From NCBI GenBank assembly GCA_964610745.1, contig CAZSYL010000050.1:1-29681 (forward strand): 29,681 bases of DNA, read 5' to 3'. Of the stretch, positions 18,080 to 26,719 are shown one piece after another. Both the position numbers and the translations under genes were made by a program. The notes beneath the pieces were generated by a model. It did no database searches. It had not been told where the DNA came from and saw nothing but the letters and a program-made list of their open reading frames with translations. The DNA comes from SHLQ01 sp964610745 (GTDB lineage Bacteria > Actinomycetota > Acidimicrobiia > Acidimicrobiales > SHLQ01). Each line of letters begins with the position of its first letter. Position 1 is the stretch's first letter.

Positions 18080-18118
18080 CGGGTAGAGTTTGGCGGAGTC
18101 GAGGTCACAGGGGGATCC

Positions 18119-19201
18119 ATGTCGCAGAAGGTGAAGGCGGTTATTGCGCGGTCGAAGGGGGCGGCGGTCGAGGTTGTCGAAATCGATGTCCCCGACCCGG
18201 GCCCCGGCGAGGCGCTGATCGACATTAAGGCCTGTGGTGTCTGCCATACCGATCTGCACTACCGAGAAGGCGCCATCAACGATGAGTTCCCGTTTCTGCT
18301 CGGCCACGAGGCATCGGGCATCGTCGAAGCTGTAGGCGAGGGCGTTACTGACGTTGCGGTTGGCGACTTCGTCATCCTGAACTGGCGCGCCGTGTGTGGT
18401 GAGTGCCGCTCGTGTAAGCGCGGCAACCCGCATCTGTGCTTCAACACTCACAATGCTGCACAAAAGATGACCCTCGACGGCGTCGAGCTCTCGCCAGCGC
18501 TCGGTATTGGAGCGTTCGCAGAAAAGACCCTCGTTCACGCCGGGCAAGCGACCAAGGTCGACCCTGACGTCCGGCCTGAGGTCGCCGGCCTAATTGGCTG
18601 TGGCGTCATGGCAGGCATTGGCGCAGCGCTCAACACCGGCAACGTCAAGCGAGGAGACTCCGTTGCGGTCTTCGGTTGCGGGGGAGTGGGCGACGCCGCC
18701 ATCGAGGGAGCCCGAATCGCCGGTGCCAGCACGATCATCGCTGTCGACATCGACGACACCAAGCTCGAATGGGCAAAGTCGTTCGGCGCAACCCACACGG
18801 TCAACTCGTCGGAGGTTGACCCAATCGAAGCCATTCGCGATCTGACGAACGGCAACGGCGTCGATGTTGCCATCGAGGCGGTTGGGCTTCCCGTGACCTA
18901 CGAACAGGCCTTCTATGCTCGTGACCTAGCCGGAACGGTTGTCCTCGTTGGTGTGCCCAACCCAGAGATGAAGATCGAGTTGCCGTTGATCGAAGTGTTC
19001 GGACGAGGCGGATCGCTGAAATCCTCCTGGTACGGGGACTGTCTTCCGAGCCGGGACTTTCCGATGCTCATCGACCTCTATCAACAAGGTCGCCTGAACC
19101 TTGACGGGTTCGTGTCTGAGACCATTGGCATCGATGGCGTCGAAGAGGCATTTCACAAGATGGAACGCGGCGAGGTCCTTCGCTCGGTGGTGGTCATGTG
19201 A
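18119..19201 (+). CDS. mscR: S-(hydroxymethyl)mycothiol dehydrogenase (mycothiol-dependent formaldehyde dehydrogenase)
   Basis: This 360-residue zinc-dependent medium-chain dehydrogenase closely resembles Mycobacterium MscR/AdhE2 (Rv2259) as I recall its sequence. Catalytic zinc residues are in GVCHTD (C42) and GHE (H63, E64). The structural zinc cysteines are C93, C96, C99 and C107. The NAD-binding GCGGVG precedes a GALKSSWYGDCLPS-like block (here RGGSLKSSWYGDCLPS) specific to this subfamily. It oxidises the mycothiol-formaldehyde adduct and can also reduce S-nitrosomycothiol. Start: AGGGGG at 18109-18114 is just upstream of the ATG, and TAGAGT (18084-18089) is a possible -10. The stop overlaps the GTG start of the MBL gene. 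This gene is the best marker that the host makes mycothiol. Confidence 0.95.
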   Translation: MSQKVKAVIARSKGAAVEVVEIDVPDPGPGEALIDIKACGVCHTDLHYREGAINDEFPFLLGHEASGIVEAVGEGVTDVAVGDFVILNWRAVCGECRSCKRGNPHLCFNTHNAAQKMTLDGVELSPALGIGAFAEKTLVHAGQATKVDPDVRPEVAGLIGCGVMAGIGAALNTGNVKRGDSVAVFGCGGVGDAAIEGARIAGASTIIAVDIDDTKLEWAKSFGATHTVNSSEVDPIEAIRDLTNGNGVDVAIEAVGLPVTYEQAFYARDLAGTVVLVGVPNPEMKIELPLIEVFGRGGSLKSSWYGDCLPSRDFPMLIDLYQQGRLNLDGFVSETIGIDGVEEAFHKMERGEVLRSVVVM

Positions 19202-19812
19202 GCCTCGCGATCAGCAAGGTCGTCACCAGCGGGATCTTCAGCCTGGACGGCGAAGACTTTGATGTTGACAACAACATCTGGATCGTCGGTGATGACAGCG
19301 AGGTCGTCATTTTCGACGCAGCTCACACCGCAGAGCCCATCGTGGACGCCGTCGGCGAGCGACGGGTCAAGGCAATCATCGCCACGCACGCTCACAACGA
19401 TCACATCAACGCTGCGGTCGAATTAGCGACCGAGGTCGATGCCCCCATCTGGTTGCATCCCGACGACGCGATGCTCTGGGACGTCATCCACCCGGATCGT
19501 CGCGTAGATGCGCCGCTTGCGGACGGTCAGAGGATCGAGCTCGCCGGTGGCGAGATCCAGGTGCTGCACACACCGGGTCACTCACCGGGCGGTTGCTGCT
19601 TCCACGTACCGGAACTTCAGACGGTCTTCACCGGAGACACGCTCTTTAACGGCGGACCGGGTGCAACCGGACGTTCTTTCAGCAGCCTCGAACTGCTGGT
19701 CGAATCGATTACTGCAAAGCTGTTGCCCCTCGACGATGCCACGGCGGTCCACACCGGCCACGGTGACGACACAAGCATCGGCGCCGAACGCGCAGGGATT
19801 CTGAGCGCGTAG
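19198..19812 (+). CDS. MBL-fold metallohydrolase paired with mscR
   Basis: This 204-residue metallo-beta-lactamase-fold protein has the metal motif THAHNDH (63-69, ligands H64, H66, D68, H69). HTPGHSPGG and then FTGDTLF supply the remaining ligands. Size and motifs resemble glyoxalase II-type thioesterases. It starts with GTG overlapping the mscR stop (GTGA), so the two are co-translated. The mycobacterial mscR neighbour Rv2260 is also MBL-fold. The likely role is hydrolysis of the S-formylmycothiol made by MscR, releasing formate and mycothiol; that is inference from pairing. Its stop is 3 bp from the convergent HNH gene stop. Confidence 0.9.
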   Translation: MSLAISKVVTSGIFSLDGEDFDVDNNIWIVGDDSEVVIFDAAHTAEPIVDAVGERRVKAIIATHAHNDHINAAVELATEVDAPIWLHPDDAMLWDVIHPDRRVDAPLADGQRIELAGGEIQVLHTPGHSPGGCCFHVPELQTVFTGDTLFNGGPGATGRSFSSLELLVESITAKLLPLDDATAVHTGHGDDTSIGAERAGILSA

Positions 19813-19815
19813 CGT

Positions 19816-20346
19816 CTACCCGGCTTGGCGTTCCTCATGCTCGCCGAAGCGGGTGAGCCACTGGCGCCACTGCGGATTTGCTTGGGAACGATCGAGGGCT
19901 AGATCGGCTTGGGTCGGTGCTCGTGGCGGCTTCTTCAGCGTCCAACCGAGCTCTTCGATCGTTCGATCGCTCTTCGCGTTATTGTGCTCGGCACACATCA
20001 GGACCACGTTGTGCCAGGTGTGTTGTCCACCTCGGGACTTTGGCAGAAGGTGGTCCGTTGTTGCACCGCGGCGATCGCAGCCCGTTTTCTGGCATTCACC
20101 CTGGTCTCGTGCCAGCAAGGCCCGTCGGGTGATCGGTGCCGCTCCACGCCGAAATGGGACAACCACCATCTCTCGGAGTCGGATAACGGATGGAAACGCG
20201 AACTCTGCGCCGCCGCTTGTTCGAAGCGCCCGTCCCTCGACAACTTCGATCACATCGGCTCGATCGGCCAGCTGCAAACAGATCGCTCGCTGCCAGCTAA
20301 TGACTCGCAGTGGCTCATACGACGCGTTAAGCAAGAGCACTGACAT
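19816..20346 (-). CDS. HNH endonuclease
   Basis: This is a 176-residue HNH nuclease of the actinobacterial type that starts with LLLNASYEPL. The HNH region runs from about 85 to 128: C85 and C90, then D98-H99 in TTDHLLPKSRGG, N113 in WHNVVLMC, and C118/H121 in CAEHNNAKSD. Family members are common single chromosomal genes of uncertain role, possibly DNA repair. It converges on the MBL gene with only 3 bp between stop codons. The start at ATG 20346 has no clear Shine-Dalgarno. No flanking mobile element is seen. Confidence 0.9.
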   Translation of the reverse strand: MSVLLLNASYEPLRVISWQRAICLQLADRADVIEVVEGRALRTSGGAEFAFPSVIRLREMVVVPFRRGAAPITRRALLARDQGECQKTGCDRRGATTDHLLPKSRGGQHTWHNVVLMCAEHNNAKSDRTIEELGWTLKKPPRAPTQADLALDRSQANPQWRQWLTRFGEHEERQAG

Positions 20347-20453
20347 ATAGGCACAGTAGCGCCAGAGACGCCAGATTACGGTGCTCTGTCGAGTAGTTCA
20401 TATGAATGTCCGTCTGAGAAGGAGATCTGACCCCATTGACGGACCCGTTGGCG

Positions 20454-21764
20454 TCAGCGGGTGAAGACGTTGATGACGGCTTGTTCGCCGGGGCCGAAGC
20501 TGGCGGCGACGTCGTTTGGGGAGCACGGGGTTGCATCGCCAAAGCCGGCGCACCAGGTCCAGCGGCCGGCGTCCCCATAGACATAACCAGCTACACCGGC
20601 ATCTTCTGCGGCCTGAGCGTCGGCTTGTACTTCGGCCACGCCAGGGTTGCGGAACGCTGCTTGCACCCAATCGAAGTTGATGTTGAAGTAGCGAGGCTCA
20701 CCCTGCCAGACGGGAAGGCCGTATGCGGTGGCTGCAGCACGCAGTTCATCGCCGGTCTCGGCCGCCGCCTGGGAATGGCCGGTTTCTGGAGCAATGAAGT
20801 CGAGCCATGGCTCGCCGGCGTAGTTCAGTTGGTCAAAGTCGCTCGTCGGCGTGTGGTACGTGATCGATAGTTCGTTGCCTACGTCGCGCACGCCCGCCGC
20901 CATCTCGCGCCAGACCGCTTTGTTGGCCTCAGTGTTGTTCGTGCCGGCGTCACCGCCGAACACCCACATGCTGAGCGCCGGGTGGTCGCCGAACTCTTCG
21001 GCGAGGTGTCGGCCGTAGGCATAGGCGTTCTCGGTCGTGACCGTTCCGCGCACCACATCGCTTAAGGCCTGACCGTTGTCGGCGCCACCTCCTGGCAGAT
21101 AAAGGTTCTGCCACGCAGCCACGATTCCGACCTTCATGCCGTGGCGCTCAGCAGCGTCAAGAATCTGGCGCGCGTGGGCAATGTACTCGTTGGTGAGGAT
21201 GAGTTCGCCATCTACCAGGCGGCCGACCGCTCCACCGCCCGCAAAGTTGAGGTTGTAGGTGGCGGGGGCGTGGTGGATGATTCCGGCCCAGGCGCCGGTG
21301 AATCCGTTCTCGCTCAGTGCAGCGAAGTAGTTGTCGGCCTGAGCTGGAGTCGACCGTACGAACATCTGCCAGGCCGTGTCATACACCGGGATGTACGTCG
21401 GTGCTGTCGGTGCAATGAAGTTCGCTGCCTCGCGTGTGCCGACAGCAATTGGTGCTTCGGGAGCTGTGGTGGACGTCGTTGTTGTCGTTGTTGAGGTCGT
21501 CGTCTCTGCCAAGGTTGCGTCAGGGGGTGCGGTAGCAGGTGTTGTGGTCGAAGGTGTGGCCGTTGCTACAGGCGCGGTTGTTCCCGGTCCTTCTGTAGCA
21601 GGGGATTGGGCGCCATTTTCTGGAAGTGTCGTGATTCCTGGTGGCGTCGGTGAGGTTGATCCAGCCTCACGTGCGTCGTCGCTACCCCCGAAAGCAATCC
21701 CCAACAGGACCACGATGCTCACCACGCTGAAAAGACCGATCAAAATTCGATGTTGAGGCTTCAC
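20454..21764 (-). CDS. Secreted or membrane-anchored DUF4038 (GH140/apiosidase-like) protein
   Basis: The product is about 436 residues. A hydrophobic helix at about 7-25 anchors or exports it. A Thr/Pro/Ser-rich linker (about 37-104, with a long threonine run) follows, then a TIM-barrel-like domain from about 121 to the end. YDTAWQMF near the start of that domain and MWVFGGDAG (about 266-274) match the DUF4038/apiosidase pattern. Known members act on plant or microbial polysaccharide side chains; the substrate here is unknown. The start chosen is GTG 21764, with AAGGAG 12 nt upstream; the frame stays open to 21821. The linker suggests cell-surface display. It is divergent from the OmpA-domain lipoprotein across 312 bp. 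Confidence 0.75.
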   Translation of the reverse strand: MKPQHRILIGLFSVVSIVVLLGIAFGGSDDAREAGSTSPTPPGITTLPENGAQSPATEGPGTTAPVATATPSTTTPATAPPDATLAETTTSTTTTTTSTTAPEAPIAVGTREAANFIAPTAPTYIPVYDTAWQMFVRSTPAQADNYFAALSENGFTGAWAGIIHHAPATYNLNFAGGGAVGRLVDGELILTNEYIAHARQILDAAERHGMKVGIVAAWQNLYLPGGGADNGQALSDVVRGTVTTENAYAYGRHLAEEFGDHPALSMWVFGGDAGTNNTEANKAVWREMAAGVRDVGNELSITYHTPTSDFDQLNYAGEPWLDFIAPETGHSQAAAETGDELRAAATAYGLPVWQGEPRYFNINFDWVQAAFRNPGVAEVQADAQAAEDAGVAGYVYGDAGRWTWCAGFGDATPCSPNDVAASFGPGEQAVINVFTR

Positions 21765-22076
21765 AGGAAATCGTCGCTCCTTCGTGACCGCCAGGGAGAC
21801 CGCTGAAAGATGGTACGACAAACTTCTATTGATACCAGGGCGCGTCTTCCTAGACCTCTCGCATCCAAGCCACCAGGCCTTCGAAGCTTGGGCATCGTGT
21901 CAACGACTCATGGAACAGCGGGACCGATTGGCTTGGAGTCCCTTGCCAAAGTGTGAACTATGAGCCGTCGGGCTTGTGTCGCAGGGTCTAGTCGCCGATA
22001 CCTGGTCATGGACAAGACGACAACACACCAACATGCGGTCAACGTCCTTCCCGATCGGACGATGCCTTCCGAAGGG
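21765..22076. other. Divergent intergenic region between the DUF4038 and BON-OmpA genes
   Basis: This 312-bp stretch has no gene I can support. The OmpA reading frame is open back to 21960, so the N-terminus could be longer. A weak promoter-like pair, TTGGAG (21933-21938) and AACTAT (21956-21961) with a 17-bp spacer, points towards the OmpA gene. Nothing else stands out. Confidence 0.5.
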
Positions 22077-22868
22077 ATGGTGCGTTCCAGCGGGCTCGTG
22101 AGAAGCGGACACATCTCGTCCCGAACAATTCGACGAACAGCGGCGTGTCTGCTCCTTGCGGTTGGGCTTGCAGCATGCGGCGGCTCTCAAACCGCAAACG
22201 AAGCAGCTGAAGATCCACTACCGAGCAGCACCTTCCTCGTAGCCGAAATCCCCGAGGACGAAGATGAAGACACTGTGCCGGAAGCACTCGCCTTGGTTGA
22301 CCCAATCGGGGTCGACTCACCATCTTCACCACCGGGCGCTCCACCCAACCACTCGATCCTCGACGATGGACAGATCTTCCTGCGCGGCACGGTGCCCACC
22401 GCGGAGATTTCCGACCTCACCGTTACTGCGTTCGAAGCAATCCTCGGCGAAGGCAACGCCATTGCCGAGTTTACGATCGACCCGAGCGTCGGCTTCGACC
22501 CTGACGAATCGCAGGTCATCTTCCTCGCCGACGCCGTCCTCTTCGAAAGTGGCAGCGCTGAAGTCACGAACGACTTTGCCGACGTGCTTTCGTTCAGCCC
22601 ACTGCTGTTGGAAGCCCACCCAAACTCGACACTCTGGGCATCCGGTTACACCGACTCGGTCGGTGGCGCCGAATTCAATCTCGAACTGTCCCAGGATCGC
22701 GTCGACTCTGTTCGCGACTGGATCATCGAACAAGGCGGCGACCCAGAGCGCATCTTCGCTACGGGCTGGGGTGAAGACCAGCCAGTCGCCGACAACTCGA
22801 CCGAACAAGGGCGGGCCCAAAATCGTCGAGTCGAATTTATCGTCGACAACTTCGATATCGGCATCTAG
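22077..22868 (+). CDS. BON-OmpA domain lipoprotein
   Basis: The product is about 263 residues. A lipoprotein signal peptide ends in the lipobox LAAC (Cys34). An acidic Pro/Ser-rich linker is followed by a BON-like repeat (about 93-136, starting DGQIFLRGTVP) and a C-terminal OmpA domain (about 147-258). The OmpA domain has GYTDSVGG and NRRVEF, the peptidoglycan-binding signature. The BON-OmpA order is that of mycobacterial ArfA/OmpATb. A lipid-anchored protein holding peptidoglycan is the likely role. The start is uncertain: ATG 22077 fits a plausible signal peptide, GTG 22098 gives a shorter one, and ATG 21960 or 22008 would make an unusually long leader. The second scaffold gap begins shortly after the stop. 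Confidence 0.85.
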   Translation: MVRSSGLVRSGHISSRTIRRTAACLLLAVGLAACGGSQTANEAAEDPLPSSTFLVAEIPEDEDEDTVPEALALVDPIGVDSPSSPPGAPPNHSILDDGQIFLRGTVPTAEISDLTVTAFEAILGEGNAIAEFTIDPSVGFDPDESQVIFLADAVLFESGSAEVTNDFADVLSFSPLLLEAHPNSTLWASGYTDSVGGAEFNLELSQDRVDSVRDWIIEQGGDPERIFATGWGEDQPVADNSTEQGRAQNRRVEFIVDNFDIGI

Positions 22869-22883
22869 CCGTTGGTGTGGGTG

Positions 22884-22983
22884 NNNNNNNNNNNNNNNNN
22901 NNNNNNNNNNNNNNNNNNNNNNNNNNNNNNNNNNNNNNNNNNNNNNNNNNNNNNNNNNNNNNNNNNNNNNNNNNNNNNNNNNN
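22884..22983. other. Scaffold gap (100 N)
   Basis: Exactly 100 N; true length unknown. The right flank has GGGCTCGGC, a 9-bp match to the inverted intergenic repeat, too short to prove another copy. Confidence 0.99.
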
Positions 22984-23003
22984 TGGCGAATCAGGGCTCG
23001 GCT

Positions 23004-23654
23004 TTAGACGTTGCCGGTGCCGCGGAAAAGGCCGTTGGTCATCAGGTCGGTGAACTGATCGATGAGGACGTCGACCTCGTTAGTGACGGCCTTGATCTCC
23101 ATGGTGGTGAGGCCTTGCCTCAGTACTGCAAGGCCGTGCACCGTTGACCAGATCCAGGTCGAGGCAACCTCGACGTCCAGCTTGGGGTTGTGCGCCTCGG
23201 CGATTTCAGCGACCGTTTGAACGAGGCTTTCGAAGGCCTGTCCGGAGTTGTTGCAGAACTCTTCGTTGTCGTGGTCGACGAGTTCGTGAGAACACATCAC
23301 GCCAAAGTGGCCAGGATTCTCGATAGCAACATGAACGTAGGCCTTGCCCATTGCGTTCAGGCGTTCGATCGGGTCGGCAATCGCCTGGAGTTGACCGAAT
23401 GCGTCGTTCAGTCTCCGAAATCCCTCGGCTGCGACCGAGGTGAGTAAGCCCAGACTGTCGCCGAAGTGATGGGCGGGGGCGGAGTGGCTTACGCCAGCTC
23501 TGCGGGCGACTTCCCGGAGGCTGAACCCGGTTGGGCCCTTTTCGGTGATGAGTTCGGCCGTCGCAGCCCGAAGGGCAGCCGGAAGGTCGCCGTGGTGGTA
23601 GGCCTTCTCCACGTTTCCGAATGCCACTGATTCTGTAGTCGTCTTCGCATCCAT
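23004..23654 (-). CDS. TetR family transcriptional regulator
   Basis: This is a 216-residue TetR repressor. The N-terminal helix-turn-helix is at about 44-67, with FSLREVARRAGVSHSAPAHHF. The C-terminal half resembles the WHG-type ligand-binding domain (AYVHVAIENPGHFGVM). ATG 23654 is chosen, preceded by GAGG in a tight position; a TTG-initiated extension to 23690 would run into the promoter palindrome and is unlikely. It is divergent from the RND transporter gene with 152 bp between the chosen starts. That arrangement usually means the TetR represses the transporter and itself, with relief by a small molecule. The ligand is unknown. Confidence 0.93.
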   Translation of the reverse strand: MDAKTTTESVAFGNVEKAYHHGDLPAALRAATAELITEKGPTGFSLREVARRAGVSHSAPAHHFGDSLGLLTSVAAEGFRRLNDAFGQLQAIADPIERLNAMGKAYVHVAIENPGHFGVMCSHELVDHDNEEFCNNSGQAFESLVQTVAEIAEAHNPKLDVEVASTWIWSTVHGLAVLRQGLTTMEIKAVTNEVDVLIDQFTDLMTNGLFRGTGNV

Positions 23655-23676
23655 CACCTCAATGCTGACGGTAGGT

Positions 23677-23691
23677 CTTGACACTGTCAAG
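23677..23691. promoter_or_regulatory. Palindromic operator candidate overlapping the -35 box
   Basis: CTTGACA and TGTCAAG are perfect 7-bp arms around a single central base. The left arm contains the TTGACA -35 hexamer of the transporter promoter. A repressor bound here would block RNA polymerase. The divergent TetR is the obvious candidate; this is inference. Confidence 0.6.
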
Positions 23692-23706
23692 CACCATCCG
23701 TACAGT
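23678..23706 (+). promoter_or_regulatory. Sigma-70-type promoter of the RND transporter
   Basis: TTGACA (23678-23683) and TACAGT (23701-23706) are separated by exactly 17 bp. This is a full-consensus -35 with a good -10. Transcription would start near 23713, just before the palindrome array at 23719, leaving a 5' leader of about 95 nt to the GTG at 23807. Confidence 0.7.
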
Positions 23707-23718
23707 CATCTTGACGAC

Positions 23719-23757
23719 GGAAACTTTCCACTGGAAACTTTCCGCCGGAAAGTTTCG
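23719..23757. repeat. Three tandem GGAAAsTTTC palindromes, 14-bp period
   Basis: GGAAACTTTCC occurs at 23719-23729 and 23733-23743, and GGAAAGTTTCG at 23747-23757. Each is a near-perfect palindrome, and the period is 14 bp. Because the third copy has the opposite central base, its GGAAAGTTTC pairs perfectly over 10 bp with GAAACTTTCC of either the first or second copy. The array lies in the predicted 5' leader, so it could be a DNA operator set or an RNA element with two alternative hairpins. Confidence 0.8.
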
Positions 23758-23806
23758 ACAAACAGCCAGATTCAAAGCAACGTCGGGTAAACGGCAGGAG
23801 AGCCTC

Positions 23807-26635
23807 GTGGCAAAACAACTCACATCGATATTCGAACAACTACAAAGACGCCGGAAGTTGGTGTTCGCCCTACTCGGCGTTCTGACCGCAGCGTTCGTCA
23901 TTCCGTTCTTGGCCCTAGCGCCGGGACAGTCCGCCTCCAACGAGCCCGATGGTGACGTGTTTACCGCTCGTGATCGGCTCGACGACACCTTCGTTTCGTC
24001 AGTACACACCACGTTTCTCATAGCCGAACCCGAGAGCGGTAACCTCCTCAGAGCCGAGACCCTCAACGAACTGTTCACGTTCGGAAACAACTTGCGCGCC
24101 GACGAAGAACTCGGCGCGACCCTCTTCTCCTTCTACGACGCGGAGTCCCAAACCAACGTCACCGGCGTGCTCACCATTGCTGATCTGGTCGATGGACAAC
24201 TTCGGTCCGAAGGTTCGTCGCTTCCCGAGGCGACCGACGCCGACGTTCAACGAGTCGCCTCTGAGCTGATCGAACGGTTTGGTGTCAGCTCGTCAGTACT
24301 TGGGTTGTCGGCACAAACCACGCAGAACGCAGACGGGGAGTGGATCTCGCCGGCCACCCGATTGGTGTTGCTCTCCGACAACAACGCCCTCGGTTTTGGC
24401 AACACTTCGATCAATCTCGGCGGCGACACCGATGTCGAAGAGTTCGACCGCCGATTGCAGGAAGTGTTTCGAGCTGACGGCTGGATGTCGAACGGCGTGG
24501 CGATCGATGTCAACCTCACCTCCCAAGAGCAGGGCGCCATCGCTGGACCGTTTATTGGTTTCACCATCTTGGCCGTGCTCGTACTCGTCGGCCTGACCTT
24601 CCGCAGCTACTGGGTGCTCGCCACCGTCAGCGTTGCTTTCATGTCACTGATCATCTGGCTGAAGGGCATCACGAACCTCATTGGCCTAAAAGACGACCTG
24701 GTGCTGTCACTTATCGTGCCGGTCGCGATGATCAGCTTCGGGGTCGATTTTGCCTTCCACGCCGTGGGACGTTACCGAGAAGAACGCGCTGAAGGCCGAA
24801 GCGCGACACCGGCCTTTGTGTCGGGCCTCACTGCAGTGTCTGGAGCCTTGGCGCTCGCCCTGTTCTCCGATGCGACGGCGTTCTTGTCGAACCTGACATC
24901 TGGCATCGAGTCGATCAACCAGTTCGGCCTCGGGGCGGCGATTGCGCTCGCAGCCGCATACCTGTTGTTGGGCATTGCCACACCGCTCGCGATCGCCTGG
25001 ATCGAAGACGTCGTGCCCGTTCCAACTCCTGGCAGACGCTCGACAGCGCTACGCGTTCTGGCCGGAGCTCTCGCCGCCTCGCTCACGATGGCCTCGGTGC
25101 TACTGATGGTCTTCGTGCTACCGGCCGTAGGTGTCGCACTCGCCGTCGCCACGACGGCCGCAGTCTTGTTGGTGCCGGTTCTATTGCTGCGCCGTCGCGA
25201 CGGTGTTCGGGCTGGCGACGCTGACATCGCGGTCGCTGGGGGTTCACTCGCTGCGCCAGTTGGTCGGGGAATCGCAGCCCTCGCCCGGCACCCGCGCATC
25301 ATCATCCCTGTAGCCGTGCTGATCAGCTCCGTCGCTGCCTTCTACGCTGTGCAGGTGCCGGTCAGGTTCGATGTGCAGGACTTCTTCTCGCGGGATACCA
25401 ACTTTGTGCAAAGCCTCGACCAGGCCGACCTTCATGTGGGCGATCTCGGCGGAGAGCAAGCTCGTCTCTACATCGAAGCCGACCTGACGAATCCGGAGAA
25501 CTTGGCGGAGATCGCCGAAACCATCGAGACGATCAGGCAACTGCCCGAAGATGCGCCGTTGGCTCGCACGCCAGGTGGCGAAGTCGAAATCGTGGGTGGC
25601 GTGCTCGATGTTTTTGAGACGGCGCTCGGTTCAACCACCATGGTCGGCCTCGTCGCCGAGCAGACGGGGGTCGAACTGACCGACACCAACGTGGACGCCA
25701 TACCGGACACGCCCGAACAGATCGAGGCTTTGGTAGCCGTCGCGACCGAGTGGGGTGTTCCCCTTGATGCCGAACGTTTGTTGCTCACCCCCGACGACGT
25801 TCGCACGTCGGTAGAGCTCTTCGACGATCAGCAAGATCGGACCGTCTTTGACGTCGCCGTCACCGGAAGTGGCGAGCAGTCGGTCGTCACCGAAACCCGC
25901 AACATCCTGACCCCGCTCGCCGACGACTTAGGACAGTCGCTCGAGGACTCCTTTGTGCAAGTGACCGGCAGTCCGTTCATTCGAGAGGCTGCTCTCAATG
26001 CCACCAATCGGGCACTTCTCACCTCGCTGCCCGTCGCCTTCTTTGCATGCCTGCTGATCTCTGCGCTCTTCTTGCGCTCGTTGCGCTACGGATTGGCGAG
26101 CGTCCTCCCAATCGTCATGGTGGTGGCATGGCTGTACGGGTTCATGTTCCTCGCCGGCTTTGCCATCAACCTCGTCACCGCCACGATCGCCGCAGTGTCG
26201 ATCGGAATTGGCATCGACTTCGCCATCCACTTCATTGCTCGCTATCGAGAAGAACTCGAACGCCACGGCGTTCGAGACAGGGCAGTGCAGATCGCAGGCG
26301 AGGGCACCGGTTTGGCGTTGGTCGCCTCGGCGATCAGTTCGTCCATCGGATTCGGGATTCTGGCCTTGGCCCCGATGCCCCTCTTTGCCGCTTACGGCTT
26401 GTTGACCGCGCTCATGATCGGAATGGCACTCGTCGCAACGTTGGTCGTACTGCCGAGCGTGCTCGTCTCCATCACCCGTGACGCCGATCCCATAAGCGAT
26501 TCACCTCCGACAGCGGGCCTCGAAGGCCTGGAAGCAGCCTGCACCGAGTGGGTCGAACTCGGCAGCAAGCCGACTGAGGGAGGTGCCTCCGCCCGATCTC
26601 ACAGCGATCAAGGATCAGAACCATCCGTTCGGTGA
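23807..26635 (+). CDS. RND/MMPL family transporter
   Basis: The product is about 942 residues with two tandem MMPL/SSD-type halves, each with a first helix, a large extracytoplasmic domain and a helix bundle. Signature sequences GVDFAFHAVGRYREE (near 311) and GIDFAIHFIARYREEL (near 801) occur at equivalent places in each half. The first helix is at about 18-37. MMPL proteins export lipids, siderophores or drugs by proton motive force; the cargo here is unknown. The start is GTG 23807 with AGGAG at 23796-23800; the frame is open back to 23678 but that would overlap the promoter. The divergent TetR and the palindromes upstream suggest ligand-induced export. The C-terminal tail is short and acidic. 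Confidence 0.93.
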   Translation: MAKQLTSIFEQLQRRRKLVFALLGVLTAAFVIPFLALAPGQSASNEPDGDVFTARDRLDDTFVSSVHTTFLIAEPESGNLLRAETLNELFTFGNNLRADEELGATLFSFYDAESQTNVTGVLTIADLVDGQLRSEGSSLPEATDADVQRVASELIERFGVSSSVLGLSAQTTQNADGEWISPATRLVLLSDNNALGFGNTSINLGGDTDVEEFDRRLQEVFRADGWMSNGVAIDVNLTSQEQGAIAGPFIGFTILAVLVLVGLTFRSYWVLATVSVAFMSLIIWLKGITNLIGLKDDLVLSLIVPVAMISFGVDFAFHAVGRYREERAEGRSATPAFVSGLTAVSGALALALFSDATAFLSNLTSGIESINQFGLGAAIALAAAYLLLGIATPLAIAWIEDVVPVPTPGRRSTALRVLAGALAASLTMASVLLMVFVLPAVGVALAVATTAAVLLVPVLLLRRRDGVRAGDADIAVAGGSLAAPVGRGIAALARHPRIIIPVAVLISSVAAFYAVQVPVRFDVQDFFSRDTNFVQSLDQADLHVGDLGGEQARLYIEADLTNPENLAEIAETIETIRQLPEDAPLARTPGGEVEIVGGVLDVFETALGSTTMVGLVAEQTGVELTDTNVDAIPDTPEQIEALVAVATEWGVPLDAERLLLTPDDVRTSVELFDDQQDRTVFDVAVTGSGEQSVVTETRNILTPLADDLGQSLEDSFVQVTGSPFIREAALNATNRALLTSLPVAFFACLLISALFLRSLRYGLASVLPIVMVVAWLYGFMFLAGFAINLVTATIAAVSIGIGIDFAIHFIARYREELERHGVRDRAVQIAGEGTGLALVASAISSSIGFGILALAPMPLFAAYGLLTALMIGMALVATLVVLPSVLVSITRDADPISDSPPTAGLEGLEAACTEWVELGSKPTEGGASARSHSDQGSEPSVR

Positions 26636-26684
26636 AGTCTGCTCAAAACGATCACGAAGATCGACAATTTCGCGACTCTTTGAG

Positions 26685-26713
26685 TTGCAAGGCGAACAAA
26701 TGTTCGATATATT
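26685..26713 (+). promoter_or_regulatory. Leaderless promoter of the DUF222-HNH gene
   Basis: TTGCAA (26685-26690) and TATATT (26708-26713) are separated by 17 bp. With normal spacing, transcription would begin at about 26719-26720, at the ATG itself. No Shine-Dalgarno precedes that ATG, which fits a leaderless mRNA. Confidence 0.7.
26693..26706. promoter_or_regulatory. LexA (SOS) box
   Basis: CGAAC-AAAT-GTTCG matches the actinobacterial/Gram-positive SOS box CGAAC-N4-GTTCG exactly. It lies wholly in the promoter spacer, where LexA would exclude RNA polymerase. It implies DNA-damage induction of the downstream gene. Confidence 0.8.
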
Positions 26714-26719
26714 GAATAC

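Noticed and set aside
17912..18118. smpB or tmRNA after ftsX
   Set aside because: Only a repeat and a scaffold gap are visible; there is no sequence to support either.
21376..21756. Plus-strand open frame rich in Val/Ala/Gly
   Set aside because: It is the complement of the Thr/Pro-rich linker of the DUF4038 gene.
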